64,000 nucleotides of DNA from Peptostreptococcaceae bacterium (GCA_902363255.1 CABIZO010000002.1:372001-436000); one strand, 5' to 3'. Positions 1 to 9,342 are shown, numbered from the stretch's first letter. The notes: generated by a model not told the origin, from the letters alone. Made by a program: numbers and translations.

Positions 1-375
1 TTAAGAAAAGCTTACCCAAATCATTTAATATATGCAGGATTTGATGAAATGATGTTACCTGCTACTGTTCTTGGGGTAGATGGTGCAATAGGTTCTACAT
101 TTAACGTAAACGGTATAAGAGCTAGACAAATATTTGATTTAGCTAGAGAAGGTAAAATAGAAGAAGCAAGAGAAATACAACATGTAACTAATGATTTAAT
201 AAGTGCAATACTTTCAAATGGATTATATGCAACATTAAAAGAATTACTAAAATTAAATGGAGTAGATGCAGGATACTGCCGTAAACCAATGGCTTTAACT
301 ACAGAGGCTCAAAAAGAAGAAGCTAAAAATATATTCGATAAATATATAAAAGAAAGAGAATTACTTAACGCATAA
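1..375 (+). CDS. nanA: N-acetylneuraminate lyase, C-terminal part (5' end outside window)
   Basis: This is the last ~124 residues of a DapA/NanA-type aldolase, open from the first base of the window. NanA splits N-acetylneuraminate into N-acetylmannosamine and pyruvate in the cytoplasm. The visible part has the GFDEMML stretch, the AIGSTFNVNG loop and the CRKP motif near the C-terminus, all typical of NanA rather than dihydrodipicolinate synthase. The catalytic Lys lies upstream of the window. The ATG at 49 is internal to the family fold and is not the real start. A sialic acid transporter-like gene follows 90 bp downstream, as expected for a nan operon. Confidence 0.9.
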   Translation, partial: LRKAYPNHLIYAGFDEMMLPATVLGVDGAIGSTFNVNGIRARQIFDLAREGKIEEAREIQHVTNDLISAILSNGLYATLKELLKLNGVDAGYCRKPMALTTEAQKEEAKNIFDKYIKERELLNA

Positions 376-465
376 TAAAACTAAAGGGGAAGTATTCTAA
401 AAAACTTAGATGAATACTTCTCTCTAAAAATATGTTAATAAAAACTCTTAGGGGAGGATAATAAT

Positions 466-1959
466 ATGGGATTTACTACGATAGATTTTATTATATTAGT
501 AGCTTATTTAGCAGCAGTACTCTTTGCAGGGCTACATTTTTCTAAAAAAGATATGCAAGGAAAAGAATTCTTTAAAGGTGATGGAACGATTCCTTGGTGG
601 GTAACAAGTGTTTCAATATTTGCAACTTTATTAAGTCCGATTTCATTCTTATCATTAGCTGGTAACTCTTATGGTGGAACTTGGATATTATGGTTTGCTC
701 AATTAGGTATGTTGATAGCTATACCTTTAACTATAAAATTCTTCTTACCAATTTACAGTAAATTAAACATAGATACGGCATATCATTATTTAGAGTTAAG
801 ATTTGATAGCAAGGCTCTTAGAGTACTTGGAGCATTAATGTTTATCATATATCAAATAGGTAGAATGTCTATAATAATGTATTTACCATCAATGGTACTT
901 GCGAATTTAACAGGAATAAATGTAAACATATTAATAATAGTAATGGGAGTAATAGCAATAATCTATTCATATACAGGAGGATTAAAATCTGTTCTATGGA
1001 CAGACTTTATCCAAGGAAGTGTACTTTTAGTAGGGGTAACATTTGCACTAATTTACTTATTAAATAGTATTGATGGTGGAGCAGGAGTAGTATTGGAAAC
1101 TTTAAAACAAGGTAAATTCATAGGAGCAGAAGAAGTTTTATTTGATCCTAATATATTAAAAAATAGTGTATTTTTAATAGTTGTAGGAGCTGGATTTAAT
1201 ACTTGTTCTTCATACATATCAAGTCAAGATATAGTTCAACGTTTTACAACAACTACAGATACAAAAGAATTAAATAAAATGATGTTAACAAATGGAGCTT
1301 TATCAATATTTATAGCTACAGTGTTCTACTTAATAGGAACTGGTTTATATGTATTCTACGGACAAAATCCAGTATTAGCTCAAACAGCTCAACAAGATCA
1401 AATATTTGCATCTTACATAGCTTATCAATTACCAGTTGGTGTAACAGGTATATTACTTGCAGCAATTTATGCAGCATCTCAATCTACTTTATCTACTGGA
1501 TTAAACTCAGTGGCAACAAGCTGGACTTTAGATATACAAGAACGTTTAAGTAAAAAAGAAATGAGTTTTGAACAACAAACTAAAATAGCACAATATATTT
1601 CTCTAGGAGTTGGTATAGTTGCAATAGCAGTTTCCATGGTCTTAGCAAATGGAGAAATAAAATCAGCTTATGAATGGTTTAATGGATTTATGGGACTAGT
1701 TCTTGGAGTACTTGCTGGTACATTTGTACTTGGAGTATTTACAAAGGTTGCTAACTCAACTGGAGCATTTGCAGCATTTGCAGTTTCAGCTATAGCAATG
1801 GTATTTATAAAATACAATATGCCAGAGGTATCAATATGGTCTTACTCAATAATATCAATAGGATTATCTCTAGTAGTAGGAGTTCCAGTAAGTTATGTAT
1901 CTAGAAAATTAAAAAATGATAATACTGTACCAAATGCAGATACAGTAATTTATGAATAA
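466..1959 (+). CDS. nanT: Sodium:solute symporter, probable sialic acid transporter
   Basis: This 497-residue SSS-family protein has about 13 hydrophobic segments, starting with FIILVAYLAAVLFAGLHF. The family couples substrate uptake to sodium entry across the plasma membrane. The substrate is inferred from position: nanA lies directly upstream, and yhcH and a ROK kinase lie downstream. SSS-type SiaT proteins are known sialic acid carriers. The start has a good ribosome site (GGGGAGG, 8-10 bases upstream). The next gene begins 12 bp after the stop, so the two are probably co-transcribed. Other SSS substrates such as sugars cannot be excluded from sequence alone. Confidence 0.85.
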   Translation: MGFTTIDFIILVAYLAAVLFAGLHFSKKDMQGKEFFKGDGTIPWWVTSVSIFATLLSPISFLSLAGNSYGGTWILWFAQLGMLIAIPLTIKFFLPIYSKLNIDTAYHYLELRFDSKALRVLGALMFIIYQIGRMSIIMYLPSMVLANLTGINVNILIIVMGVIAIIYSYTGGLKSVLWTDFIQGSVLLVGVTFALIYLLNSIDGGAGVVLETLKQGKFIGAEEVLFDPNILKNSVFLIVVGAGFNTCSSYISSQDIVQRFTTTTDTKELNKMMLTNGALSIFIATVFYLIGTGLYVFYGQNPVLAQTAQQDQIFASYIAYQLPVGVTGILLAAIYAASQSTLSTGLNSVATSWTLDIQERLSKKEMSFEQQTKIAQYISLGVGIVAIAVSMVLANGEIKSAYEWFNGFMGLVLGVLAGTFVLGVFTKVANSTGAFAAFAVSAIAMVFIKYNMPEVSIWSYSIISIGLSLVVGVPVSYVSRKLKNDNTVPNADTVIYE

Positions 1960-1971
1960 TAGGAGGCTTTT

Positions 1972-2427
1972 ATGATATTTGGAAATATAAAAAATTTACA
2001 TGAATATGATTATTTACCAGCAGGTATAAAAAAATGTTTTGAATATGTAGCCTCTAATGACTTATTAGGTTTTGAAAAAGGAAGTTATAAAATAGATGGA
2101 GATAATCTATTTGTAAATATAGTTGAATATGAAACTACAGATGTGGAAAATAGATTTTGGGAAGCTCATAAAAACTATTTAGATCTACATCTTATGTTAG
2201 ATGGAAAAGAACAAATTGATGTAAACTTTATAGGAAATATGGAAGAAAAAGAATTTGTTGAAAAAGATGATTTCTTACCTTTAGAAGGTGACAAAAATGG
2301 TCATGTAATACTTGAAAAAGGTGACTTCCTAGTTTGTTATCCTAATGATGCTCATAGAACAGCAGTAAAAGTAAATAATCCACAAAAAATAAAAAAAGCC
2401 ATATTTAAAATAATTATTTCAAAATAA
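1972..2427 (+). CDS. nanQ: YhcH/YjgK/YiaL family protein (NanQ-like anomerase)
   Basis: This 151-residue member of the YhcH/YjgK/YiaL (DUF386) family has a cupin-like fold. Recognisable stretches are FWEAHKNYLDLHLMLDGKEQI and CYPNDAHRTA, which carry the family's metal-binding Glu/His/Asp pattern. E. coli NanQ (YhcH) speeds the alpha/beta anomerisation of sialic acid, which helps the lyase reaction run. A cytosolic role in sialic acid catabolism fits its place between the transporter and the kinase. The ribosome site AGGAGG sits 5-6 bases before the ATG. An imperfectly understood hairpin follows the stop. Confidence 0.85.
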   Translation: MIFGNIKNLHEYDYLPAGIKKCFEYVASNDLLGFEKGSYKIDGDNLFVNIVEYETTDVENRFWEAHKNYLDLHLMLDGKEQIDVNFIGNMEEKEFVEKDDFLPLEGDKNGHVILEKGDFLVCYPNDAHRTAVKVNNPQKIKKAIFKIIISK

Positions 2428-2435
2428 GTATAAGG

Positions 2436-2466
2436 AGGGAGTGTAGGTTGTTTATCTACACTCCCT
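2436..2466 (+). other. Perfect 11-bp inverted repeat between nanQ and the ROK kinase gene
   Basis: AGGGAGTGTAG and CTACACTCCCT form a perfect 11-bp stem around a 9-base loop. No U-run follows, so it does not look like an intrinsic terminator. It could be an mRNA processing or stability hairpin that sets different levels of upstream and downstream gene products, or a dyad operator. The sequence does not decide between these. Confidence 0.6.
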
Positions 2467-2494
2467 AAGTTTGTATATAGAAAGGATTGTATTT

Positions 2495-3385
2495 ATGAAA
2501 AATTATGTATGTATAGATATAGGAGGAACTTCGATAAAATACGGAGTTATAAACGAAGAGTTAGATTTTTTAGTTACAAATGAAATGGATACGGAAGCTA
2601 AAAAAGGTGGACAAAATATATTAAATAAAATTATAGAAATAGTGAGCATTTACAAAGATGATTATAAAATAGAAGGAATTTGTATATCTACAGCTGGTAT
2701 GGTTGATTGTGAAAAAGGAGAAATAATTTATGCATCATCATTAATTCCTAATTATACAGGTACAAAAATTAAGTCTGTTATAGAAGAAAAGTTTAATATA
2801 CAATGCGAAGTAGAAAATGATGTAAACTGTGCTGCTCTTGCAGAACATTTTGCTGGAGGAGCTAAAGGAAGTAATATAAGTTTATGTTTGACTATTGGAA
2901 CAGGAATAGGTGGAGCAATTATCATAAATAATGAAGTTTATCATGGAGCTTTTGGAAGTGGTGGAGAAGTAGGTTATATGAATATGATGGGATCTACGTT
3001 CCAAGAGTTGGGAGCAAGTAGTGTATTGGTTAAAAAGGTTGCTAAAATGAAAGAAATAAGTGAGAAAGATATAAATGGTAAATATATTTTTGATAAAGCA
3101 AAGGAAGGCGATATTGATTGTATAAAAGCTATTGATGAACTAATTGAAGTGTTGGGACAAGGAATAGCAAATATTTGTTATATAATCAATCCAGAAGTTG
3201 TTGTTCTTGGCGGTGGTATAATGGCACAAAAAGAATATTTATATGATAAAATAAGAAGTAGTATGGATAAAAATTTAATATCTTTTATAGGAAATAAGAC
3301 AAGATTAGAATTTGCAGTTAATGAGAATAAGGCTGGAATGTTAGGATCATATTTTAATTTTAGAAATATGCAGAAAAAAAGATAA
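2495..3385 (+). CDS. nanK: ROK family kinase, probable N-acetylmannosamine kinase
   Basis: This 296-residue ROK-family sugar kinase would phosphorylate N-acetylmannosamine to ManNAc-6-P. Visible parts are the N-terminal ATP loop IDIGGTSIKYG, the catalytic region ENDVNCAALAE with its Asp, and LTIGTGIGGA. The usual ROK zinc motif CxCGxxGCxE is absent: the region after GAFGSGGEVGYM has no Cys cluster. I place the start at ATG 2495, which has an upstream GAAAGGA, rather than the in-frame ATG at 2471. The genomic position supports NanK; a glucokinase-like role is the alternative. No nanE epimerase is visible, so it may lie upstream of the window. Confidence 0.8.
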   Translation: MKNYVCIDIGGTSIKYGVINEELDFLVTNEMDTEAKKGGQNILNKIIEIVSIYKDDYKIEGICISTAGMVDCEKGEIIYASSLIPNYTGTKIKSVIEEKFNIQCEVENDVNCAALAEHFAGGAKGSNISLCLTIGTGIGGAIIINNEVYHGAFGSGGEVGYMNMMGSTFQELGASSVLVKKVAKMKEISEKDINGKYIFDKAKEGDIDCIKAIDELIEVLGQGIANICYIINPEVVVLGGGIMAQKEYLYDKIRSSMDKNLISFIGNKTRLEFAVNENKAGMLGSYFNFRNMQKKR

Positions 3386-3420
3386 TAAATAGTATTTCAA
3401 AAGAAAAGAGGGGAGTATAA

Positions 3421-4239
3421 GTGAAGGAATATCAAAAAAGTATAGTACCTCATATAGAATCTTTATATGATAATTTTACACCATCAGAAAAAACTATTGC
3501 AGATTTCTTCATACACAATACAGAAGAAATTGATATATCATCAAAACATTTATCAAAAACATTATTTGTATCAGAAGCATCCATATCAAGGTTTGCAAAA
3601 AAATGTGGGTTTGATGGATATAGACAATTTGCTTTTGTATATAAACAAAGCTTTGAAGAAAGTACTCCTAATATAACAACTAGCTATACAAAACAAGTTT
3701 TAGATACTTATCAAGAACTTTTAAATAAAAGTTATACATTAATAGATGAAAAACAAATGCAGAGAGTTGTGGAGCTTATTTCCAATAAAAGAAGGATTTA
3801 TGTTTATGGAAGAGGGAGTTCTGGTCTTGTAGCACAAGAAATTAAGCTGAGACTTATGAGGCTTGGAGTCAATGTGGAAGCCATATCAGATAGCCATATA
3901 ATGAAGATGAACTCTGTATTAATGGATGAGGATTGTTTGGTAATTGGAATAAGTGTAAGTGGTAATACTAAAGAGGTAACCAATTCTTTAAAAGAGGCTT
4001 CTAATAGAGGCGCAAGTGTAGTTTTAATAACATCTAAACAAGATGAAGAAATGAAAACTTATTGTGATGAGATTTTATTTATTGCGATAAAAGAGCACTT
4101 GGAAAATGGAAAGGCCATTTCGCCACAGTTTCCTGTGTTAGTTATAGTAGATATTTTATATGCTCATTTCCTTCAAAGTGATAGGCTTAGAAAAGAAGAA
4201 TTACATAGCAATACAATTAATGCTCTTTATAATGGATAA
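3421..4239 (+). CDS. MurR/RpiR family transcriptional regulator (HTH + SIS domain)
   Basis: This 272-residue regulator has an N-terminal RpiR-type helix-turn-helix (residues ~1-75, including LFVSEASISRFAKKCGFDGYRQF). A SIS phosphosugar-binding domain follows (~110-245, with VYGRGSSGLVAQEIKLRL and GISVSGNTKEV). It starts with GTG behind an AGGGGAG site and follows the ROK kinase gene by 35 bp. RpiR-type NanR proteins control nan operons in Firmicutes by sensing ManNAc-6-P or GlcNAc-6-P, so local control of the nan genes is likely. The operator was not identified because the operon start lies outside the window. Confidence 0.88.
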   Translation: MKEYQKSIVPHIESLYDNFTPSEKTIADFFIHNTEEIDISSKHLSKTLFVSEASISRFAKKCGFDGYRQFAFVYKQSFEESTPNITTSYTKQVLDTYQELLNKSYTLIDEKQMQRVVELISNKRRIYVYGRGSSGLVAQEIKLRLMRLGVNVEAISDSHIMKMNSVLMDEDCLVIGISVSGNTKEVTNSLKEASNRGASVVLITSKQDEEMKTYCDEILFIAIKEHLENGKAISPQFPVLVIVDILYAHFLQSDRLRKEELHSNTINALYNG

Positions 4240-4265
4240 TAAAAAAATAATTAATAATATAAAAA

Positions 4266-4292
4266 ATCAGTAGCAATATGCTACTGATTTTC
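4266..4292. terminator. Bidirectional terminator between the nan operon and nagB
   Basis: ATCAGTAGC and GCTACTGAT form a 9-bp stem with a 5-base loop. It has an A-run on the left and TTTTCT on the right, so it can end transcription from both convergent units. Confidence 0.85.
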
Positions 4293-4313
4293 TAGTTTCT
4301 AGAGAAATGAATC

Positions 4314-5084
4314 CTATTTAGTTTTTGTAAATTCAGACATTAGCTCATAATCATCTTCATTTAAAAGACTAGCAGCTTCTTTATCAAGTATTATAATTAC
4401 ATCTTTGTGGAATTGTAATATAGAAGAAGGAACTTCTGGAGTTACTTTTCCATGAACTGTATTATAAATTGCTTCTGCTTTGTTTTTCCCACTTGCTAAA
4501 AGTAATATTTTTTTACTTTTAAATATTGAACCTGTTCCCATAGTTATTGCTTTAGTTGGAACTTCATCAATACTATTGAAGAATCTTGCATTGGCTTCTC
4601 TTGTAGATTCCTCTAAAGTAACTATATGAGTTCCTTTATTAAAGTTTATAGTAGGTTCATTAAAGCCTATGTGAGCATTATTTCCTATACCTAAAACTTG
4701 TATATCAATACCACCATTGTTATCAATCATTTCTTCATATAAAGTACATTCAGCTTCTATATCATCTGACATACCATTTGGTATATGTATATTTTCTCTA
4801 TTTATATTTACATGATTGAATAAATTTTCATCCATAAAGTAATGATAACTTTGATCATTGTCTATAGGTAGTTGATAATATTCATCTAAATTAAATGTTG
4901 TAATTTTTGAGAAGTCTATTAATCCTTCTTCATACATTTTTATTAAATTTCTATACATACCAATAGGAGTACTTCCAGTAGCAAGACCAAGAACTGATTT
5001 TGGTTCTAAAATCATTTGGCTCCCTATTATTTGTGCTGCTTTTTTGCTTAATAAGTCGTAGTTATCGCAAACTATTATTCTCAT
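4314..5084 (-). CDS. nagB: Glucosamine-6-phosphate deaminase
   Basis: This 256-residue protein converts GlcN-6-P to fructose-6-P and ammonia, the last step of amino sugar and sialic acid catabolism. It shows the phosphate loop LGLATGSTPIGMY (residues ~32-44), FNLDEYY with the catalytic Asp67, and LGIGNNAHIGFNEP with His138 and Glu143. Length and motifs are standard for Gram-positive NagB. It is the last gene of the leftward nagR-nagA-nagB operon, 42 bp after nagA, with a GGAGGG-type ribosome site just upstream. Confidence 0.95.
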   Translation of the reverse strand: MRIIVCDNYDLLSKKAAQIIGSQMILEPKSVLGLATGSTPIGMYRNLIKMYEEGLIDFSKITTFNLDEYYQLPIDNDQSYHYFMDENLFNHVNINRENIHIPNGMSDDIEAECTLYEEMIDNNGGIDIQVLGIGNNAHIGFNEPTINFNKGTHIVTLEESTREANARFFNSIDEVPTKAITMGTGSIFKSKKILLLASGKNKAEAIYNTVHGKVTPEVPSSILQFHKDVIIILDKEAASLLNEDDYELMSEFTKTK

Positions 5085-5126
5085 AATGTTACCCTCCGAA
5101 ATTTTATAATATATTTAATAAATAAT

Positions 5127-6266
5127 TTATTTATCCAAACTGTTGAAAATGATTTCACCTTGTGAAATACTCATATAACAGTTCATATCTTCATCAAATA
5201 AAGCTATATCAGCATCTTTATCTATTTCTAAACTTCCTTTAGTTTTATCCATATTTATTGATCTAGCAGGATTTAAAGAAGCTAAATTAATTGCTTCATT
5301 TATAGATAAATCCGTATTTTTCATAAAATTATATACTGCTTTGTTTAAATTCAAGACACTACCAGCTAAATTTCCAGCGGCAAGTCTTGCTACTCCGTCT
5401 TTTACGAAAACATCTTGCCCACCAAGGTCGTATTTACCATCAGGCATACAACCAGCTCTCATACAATCAGTTATTAATACTACTTTGTCTTTACCCTTAT
5501 TATTTAATACGAATTGGAATAATGCTGGATTTATATGGATATTATCACAGATTATTTCGCAGAACACATCAGTAGTAAGAGCAGCTCCAACTACTCCCAT
5601 TTCTCTATGATTTAAAGGTGTCATGGCATTGAATAAATGAGTTATATTTGATGCACCATATTTTATAGCTAATTTAGCTTCTTCATAAGTGGCATTAGTA
5701 TGAGCTATGGATAAAGTTATATCAGTTTTATCTTTTATTTCTTTTGTAAAATTAAAATTCTCATCAACCTCAGGAGCATAAGAAATTATTTTAATCACAT
5801 CCACATAGTTTTCTATGAAAGGATAGTTAGGTACTTTAATAAATTCATCACTTTGAGCTCCTTTATATTTACTATTTATAAAAGGACCCTCTAAATGAGC
5901 ACCTAGTATTTGAGCGCCATCGTACTTTATATCCATAGATTCTCGTATTGTATCAAGAGCTTCATATATATCTTCTTTAGACATAGTCATTGTAGTAGGT
6001 AAGAAAGAAGTAACACCGTTTTCTTTTATACCATTACCTATAGTTTTTATAGAAGTAACAGATTTATCCATAACATCACAATTGCAACTACCATGAACAT
6101 GTATATCAATAAGACCTGGAGATACATATAGACCTTTTGCATCTATTATTTCTACATTTTCTTCAACTTCATCACAAAAATCTATTATTTTATCATCAAA
6201 TAAAAGAATTTTGTCTTCAATTACATTATTTTCAGTTAGTATTTTACCGTTGATAATAGCCTTCAT
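5127..6266 (-). CDS. nagA: N-acetylglucosamine-6-phosphate deacetylase
   Basis: This 379-residue amidohydrolase removes acetate from GlcNAc-6-P to give GlcN-6-P for NagB. Visible metal and catalytic elements are HVH (His56, His58), LEGPFIN (Glu126), SIAHTNAT (His189), NITHLFNAM (His210) and LITDCMRAG (Asp267). All active-site groups are present and the length is normal. It starts 17 bp after the stop of the GntR regulator gene behind a GGGGGG-rich ribosome site. Products of the convergent nan genes feed into this step via ManNAc-6-P epimerisation. Confidence 0.95.
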   Translation of the reverse strand: MKAIINGKILTENNVIEDKILLFDDKIIDFCDEVEENVEIIDAKGLYVSPGLIDIHVHGSCNCDVMDKSVTSIKTIGNGIKENGVTSFLPTTMTMSKEDIYEALDTIRESMDIKYDGAQILGAHLEGPFINSKYKGAQSDEFIKVPNYPFIENYVDVIKIISYAPEVDENFNFTKEIKDKTDITLSIAHTNATYEEAKLAIKYGASNITHLFNAMTPLNHREMGVVGAALTTDVFCEIICDNIHINPALFQFVLNNKGKDKVVLITDCMRAGCMPDGKYDLGGQDVFVKDGVARLAAGNLAGSVLNLNKAVYNFMKNTDLSINEAINLASLNPARSINMDKTKGSLEIDKDADIALFDEDMNCYMSISQGEIIFNSLDK

Positions 6267-6283
6267 AATTCCCCCCTAAAAAA

Positions 6284-7021
6284 TTAATCTTCATTAAGTA
6301 TTATTTCATATTGGTGTTTATCTGTAATAAATAAAGAACTTGTATACTCTAAAACTTCATCCTTATCAGTAAATACAACTCTATCAATTTTTAATGCTAG
6401 TGAATTTAAGTCAACATTTAATAGTTTTGACTGAGATTTATCTAACATAATAGGGTTAATTACCTGTTTAGCTCTTTGAGTTTTATGCATATATTTTTCT
6501 CTGTATAATTTATATAAAGAATTCTTATCTATAAGATTTTCATTAAAATTCGGACACATATATTCAGGAATATATATTTTTTCTAATATAGTAGGATCTT
6601 CATTAATAAATCTAACTCTCTCAATTTGATAAACAAGAGAGGAATCATCCTCTAATTGCAAGTACCCTTTAACTCTATCACTAGGTTTACTTAACTTAAA
6701 TTTTAATATTTTATTTTTGACTTTAAGTTTTTTACCTTCTGCTATTTCTGTAAAACCTTGCATCTTTTCATAGGTTAGTTTTTGTTTCTTGTATGAAACA
6801 AAGGTACCTTTTCCTTGTCTTCTTTCTAAGACACCTTCATTAACCAAGTTAATAATAGCTTTATTGACAGTCATTCTACTTACATTTTGAATTTTACAAA
6901 TATCTCTTTCAGACATTAAATAATGTCCTTCTTGTAATTCATTATTACTAATCATATCTTTAATTATTTCTATAAGTTGAATATAAAGAGGTATTTGTGA
7001 ATTTTTATCTACCAATTTCAT
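6284..7021 (-). CDS. nagR: GntR/HutC family regulator of amino sugar genes (NagR/YvoA-like)
   Basis: This 245-residue repressor has an N-terminal winged helix (SQIPLYIQLIEIIKDMI, then QNVSRMTVNKAIINLVNEGVL and RRQGKGTFV) and a C-terminal UTRA effector domain (~95-240). I place the start at 7021: AGGAGA lies 7 bases upstream, while the longer ATG at 7063 lies inside the operator. NagR proteins repress nagAB until GlcN-6-P or GlcNAc-6-P binds. Here it is the first gene of its own operon, and two tandem operators sit between its promoter and start, so it should be autoregulated. Confidence 0.9.
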   Translation of the reverse strand: MKLVDKNSQIPLYIQLIEIIKDMISNNELQEGHYLMSERDICKIQNVSRMTVNKAIINLVNEGVLERRQGKGTFVSYKKQKLTYEKMQGFTEIAEGKKLKVKNKILKFKLSKPSDRVKGYLQLEDDSSLVYQIERVRFINEDPTILEKIYIPEYMCPNFNENLIDKNSLYKLYREKYMHKTQRAKQVINPIMLDKSQSKLLNVDLNSLALKIDRVVFTDKDEVLEYTSSLFITDKHQYEIILNED

Positions 7022-7036
7022 TGTATTTCTCCTTTT

Positions 7037-7062
7037 TGGTATATACCTATTGGTATATACCA
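7037..7062 (-). promoter_or_regulatory. Tandem NagR-type operators (two dre-like sites)
   Basis: Two nearly identical palindromes, TGGTATATACC(T) at 7037-7048 and TGGTATATACCA at 7051-7062, lie 14 bp apart start to start. They resemble the GntR/HutC dre site of B. subtilis NagR (TGGTATAGACCA-like). They cover the region just downstream of the inferred transcription start, so a bound repressor would block elongation or initiation. They lie upstream of nagR, the likely binder. Confidence 0.88.
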
Positions 7063-7075
7063 ATTTTATAATTAA

Positions 7076-7104
7076 ATTATAGTTTAAATAAATATAAAAA
7101 TCAA
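7076..7104 (-). promoter_or_regulatory. Promoter of the nagR-nagA-nagB operon
   Basis: Reading leftward, -35 TTGATT (7099-7104) and -10 TATAAT (7076-7081) are separated by exactly 17 bp. This matches a housekeeping sigma-A promoter. Transcription would begin near 7069, immediately before the tandem operators. Confidence 0.8.
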
Positions 7105-7231
7105 GTTTATATATGGAAACTATATGAAAAAAATATTTTATTTGAAGTTATGGATGAAGACTTATGAGTTACGAATTTTTTAGAATAGTATTGTTAATAA
7201 TAAGTATTATTGATTATGAAAGGAAGAAAAA

Positions 7232-8761
7232 ATGAAGAATTCATATTGGATTTTATCGTCAAAGAACAAGGAAGACTACAAAAGTTTAGAGAGTGATATA
7301 ACTACAGACTGTTTAATTGTAGGTGGTGGTATAGCTGGACTTACAACAGCTTATTTATTAGCAAAAGAAAATAAAAAAGTAACCATATTGGAGGCTGATG
7401 AAATTGGATATGGGGCATCAGGGAGAAACACAGGAAAAGTAACCAGTCAACATGGATTAATATATTCTACTATAGAAAAAGAATATTCTAGTGAAAAGGC
7501 TAGACTTTATTATGATGCCAATGAAGATGGACTAAATCTTATAAAAAATATAATAAAAGAAAATGAAATAGATTGTAATTTTAATATAGTTCCAAGTTTT
7601 GTTTATACAGAAAAAGAAAAATACATACAAGATATTAAAAAAGAATATGAAGTTTGTAAAAATTTAAATATACCTTGCAAATATATGAATAATATAAAGG
7701 ATGTTCCTTTAAATATTAAGAGTGCATTATGTTTTGAAAATCAAGGTCAATTTAATCCTAAAAAATATGTAGATGCTTTGGCTAAAATAAATTATAAATT
7801 AGGTGTAAAAATTTATGAGCATACTCCAGTGGTTGATGTAAACATAGATGAAGAATGTATGGTTAAATGTGCTAACGATCATATAATTAAAGCCAAACAA
7901 TTGATATTAACTTCATGTAATGCATGGTATGATGGTCTAAGACTATTCTTTGCAAAGGAGGAGGCTTCAAGATCTTATCTGTTATGTGGAAAAGTAAAAA
8001 ATAAAATATTAGAAGGTAATTATATTAATGTTGAGAATCCTACAAGAACATTTGCAACTCATAAAGATGATAAAGGAATAGACCTTTTGATAGCTGGAGG
8101 ACAAGACCATAAAACAGGAAAATGCAGTAATGAATGTGACAACTTTAAAGCAATAGAAAGATTTGCAAAAGAAATCTTTAATATAGATGAAATTCTAGAA
8201 ACTTGGTCTACACAAGATTATGTATCTGTGGATGATATACCTTTTATGGGAAGAATCAGCGATGGAAAGAATAATGTATATATAATAACAGGTACTAGTA
8301 AATGGGGACTTACCAACAGTAGTGCAGGTGCTATTTTAATTAAAGATTTAATAACTAAAAATCATTCTAAATATGAAGATTTATATAATCCAAGTAGGTT
8401 AAAGAGTTATATAAATATGAAATTTTTAGAGCACAATATGGAAGTTGCAGTTGACTATATAAAAGGTAAATTTATCTCTGGAAGTACTGAATTACCTAAG
8501 AAAGAGGAAGGAAAAACAATAAGTCTACATGGTAAGAGATATGGAGCTTATCGAGATAAAGATAATCATTTATATATAGTAGATATTACTTGTACTCATC
8601 TAGGTTGTGAACTTAGTTTTAATAGTGGTGAAAAAACGTGGGATTGCCCTTGTCATGGAAGTAGATTTGATTATAAAGGAAATATATTAAATGGACCAGC
8701 TTTAAGACCTCTAAAAACTTATAATGAAGGTAAAAATAAAATTGAACCTAAAATATTATAA
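7232..8761 (+). CDS. FAD-dependent oxidoreductase with C-terminal Rieske domain (YhfW-like)
   Basis: This 509-residue protein has an N-terminal DAO-type FAD domain (dinucleotide loop LIVGGGIAGLTTAYLLA at ~28-44) and a C-terminal Rieske [2Fe-2S] domain. The cluster ligands are complete: Cys454 and His456 in CTHLGC, and Cys472 and His475 in CPCHGS. The same architecture is found in B. subtilis YhfW. The substrate is unknown; such proteins are soluble electron-transfer oxidases or dehydrogenases. The start has AAAGGAAG upstream. A membrane protein gene follows after 17 bp and may share the transcript. Confidence 0.9.
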   Translation: MKNSYWILSSKNKEDYKSLESDITTDCLIVGGGIAGLTTAYLLAKENKKVTILEADEIGYGASGRNTGKVTSQHGLIYSTIEKEYSSEKARLYYDANEDGLNLIKNIIKENEIDCNFNIVPSFVYTEKEKYIQDIKKEYEVCKNLNIPCKYMNNIKDVPLNIKSALCFENQGQFNPKKYVDALAKINYKLGVKIYEHTPVVDVNIDEECMVKCANDHIIKAKQLILTSCNAWYDGLRLFFAKEEASRSYLLCGKVKNKILEGNYINVENPTRTFATHKDDKGIDLLIAGGQDHKTGKCSNECDNFKAIERFAKEIFNIDEILETWSTQDYVSVDDIPFMGRISDGKNNVYIITGTSKWGLTNSSAGAILIKDLITKNHSKYEDLYNPSRLKSYINMKFLEHNMEVAVDYIKGKFISGSTELPKKEEGKTISLHGKRYGAYRDKDNHLYIVDITCTHLGCELSFNSGEKTWDCPCHGSRFDYKGNILNGPALRPLKTYNEGKNKIEPKIL

Positions 8762-8778
8762 CATCAAGGAATAATAAT

Positions 8779-9342
8779 ATGAAAAAAGTAAATTTATTAA
8801 AATACTTAAATATATTACTTTATATATTTTATGTTATTTCTGTAGTTTATTTTATACTTATAAAAAAATATAACTATGCAGCCATTTGTACAGGGTGCAT
8901 TGTAGCAACTTACATCCTAAGAGTATGTAATAAAAAATTTGTTTATTTATTCAATGATATGTTAATAATCATGATGGATTTGTTTATACTATTTTCTTTA
9001 GTTCTTGGGACTTCTTATGGATTATATAAAATAAATCACTATGATGATGTATTACATATATGGTCAGGTGCTATCGGAAGTGTTGTTGCTTATATAGTTA
9101 TTAATGTATGTACAAAAAAAGAGGATAGAAAAAATATAAGAAGAGTTTTCTTTTTCATTTTTCTTTTTATGTTTAGCTTAGGTGTGGCAAATTTATGGGA
9201 AATTTTAGAATTTAGTTTAGATGTATTATTTAAAATAAATTGTCAATCGGGTGGATTAAATGATACGATGATAGATATGATAGATGGTTTAATTGGAACG
9301 ATAGTAATTACTCCTTTTTTATTACGAAAGTTATCAAAATAA
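8779..9342 (+). CDS. Multi-pass membrane protein, DUF2238/YjdF-like
   Basis: This 187-residue protein has about five hydrophobic helices. It contains DDVLHIWSGA, a helix with NLWEILEFSLD, and DTMIDMIDGLIGTIV. Conserved Asp/His/Trp-Glu positions inside the membrane segments resemble the DUF2238 (YjdF) family. No function is known. It follows the Rieske oxidoreductase by 17 bp with an AAGGAA site, which suggests co-expression, perhaps as a membrane partner. The family call is from pattern recall only. Confidence 0.6.
   Translation: MKKVNLLKYLNILLYIFYVISVVYFILIKKYNYAAICTGCIVATYILRVCNKKFVYLFNDMLIIMMDLFILFSLVLGTSYGLYKINHYDDVLHIWSGAIGSVVAYIVINVCTKKEDRKNIRRVFFFIFLFMFSLGVANLWEILEFSLDVLFKINCQSGGLNDTMIDMIDGLIGTIVITPFLLRKLSK

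Noticed and set aside
2436..2466. Intrinsic terminator after nanQ
   Set aside because: The stem is not followed by a U-run and the next gene belongs to the same pathway.
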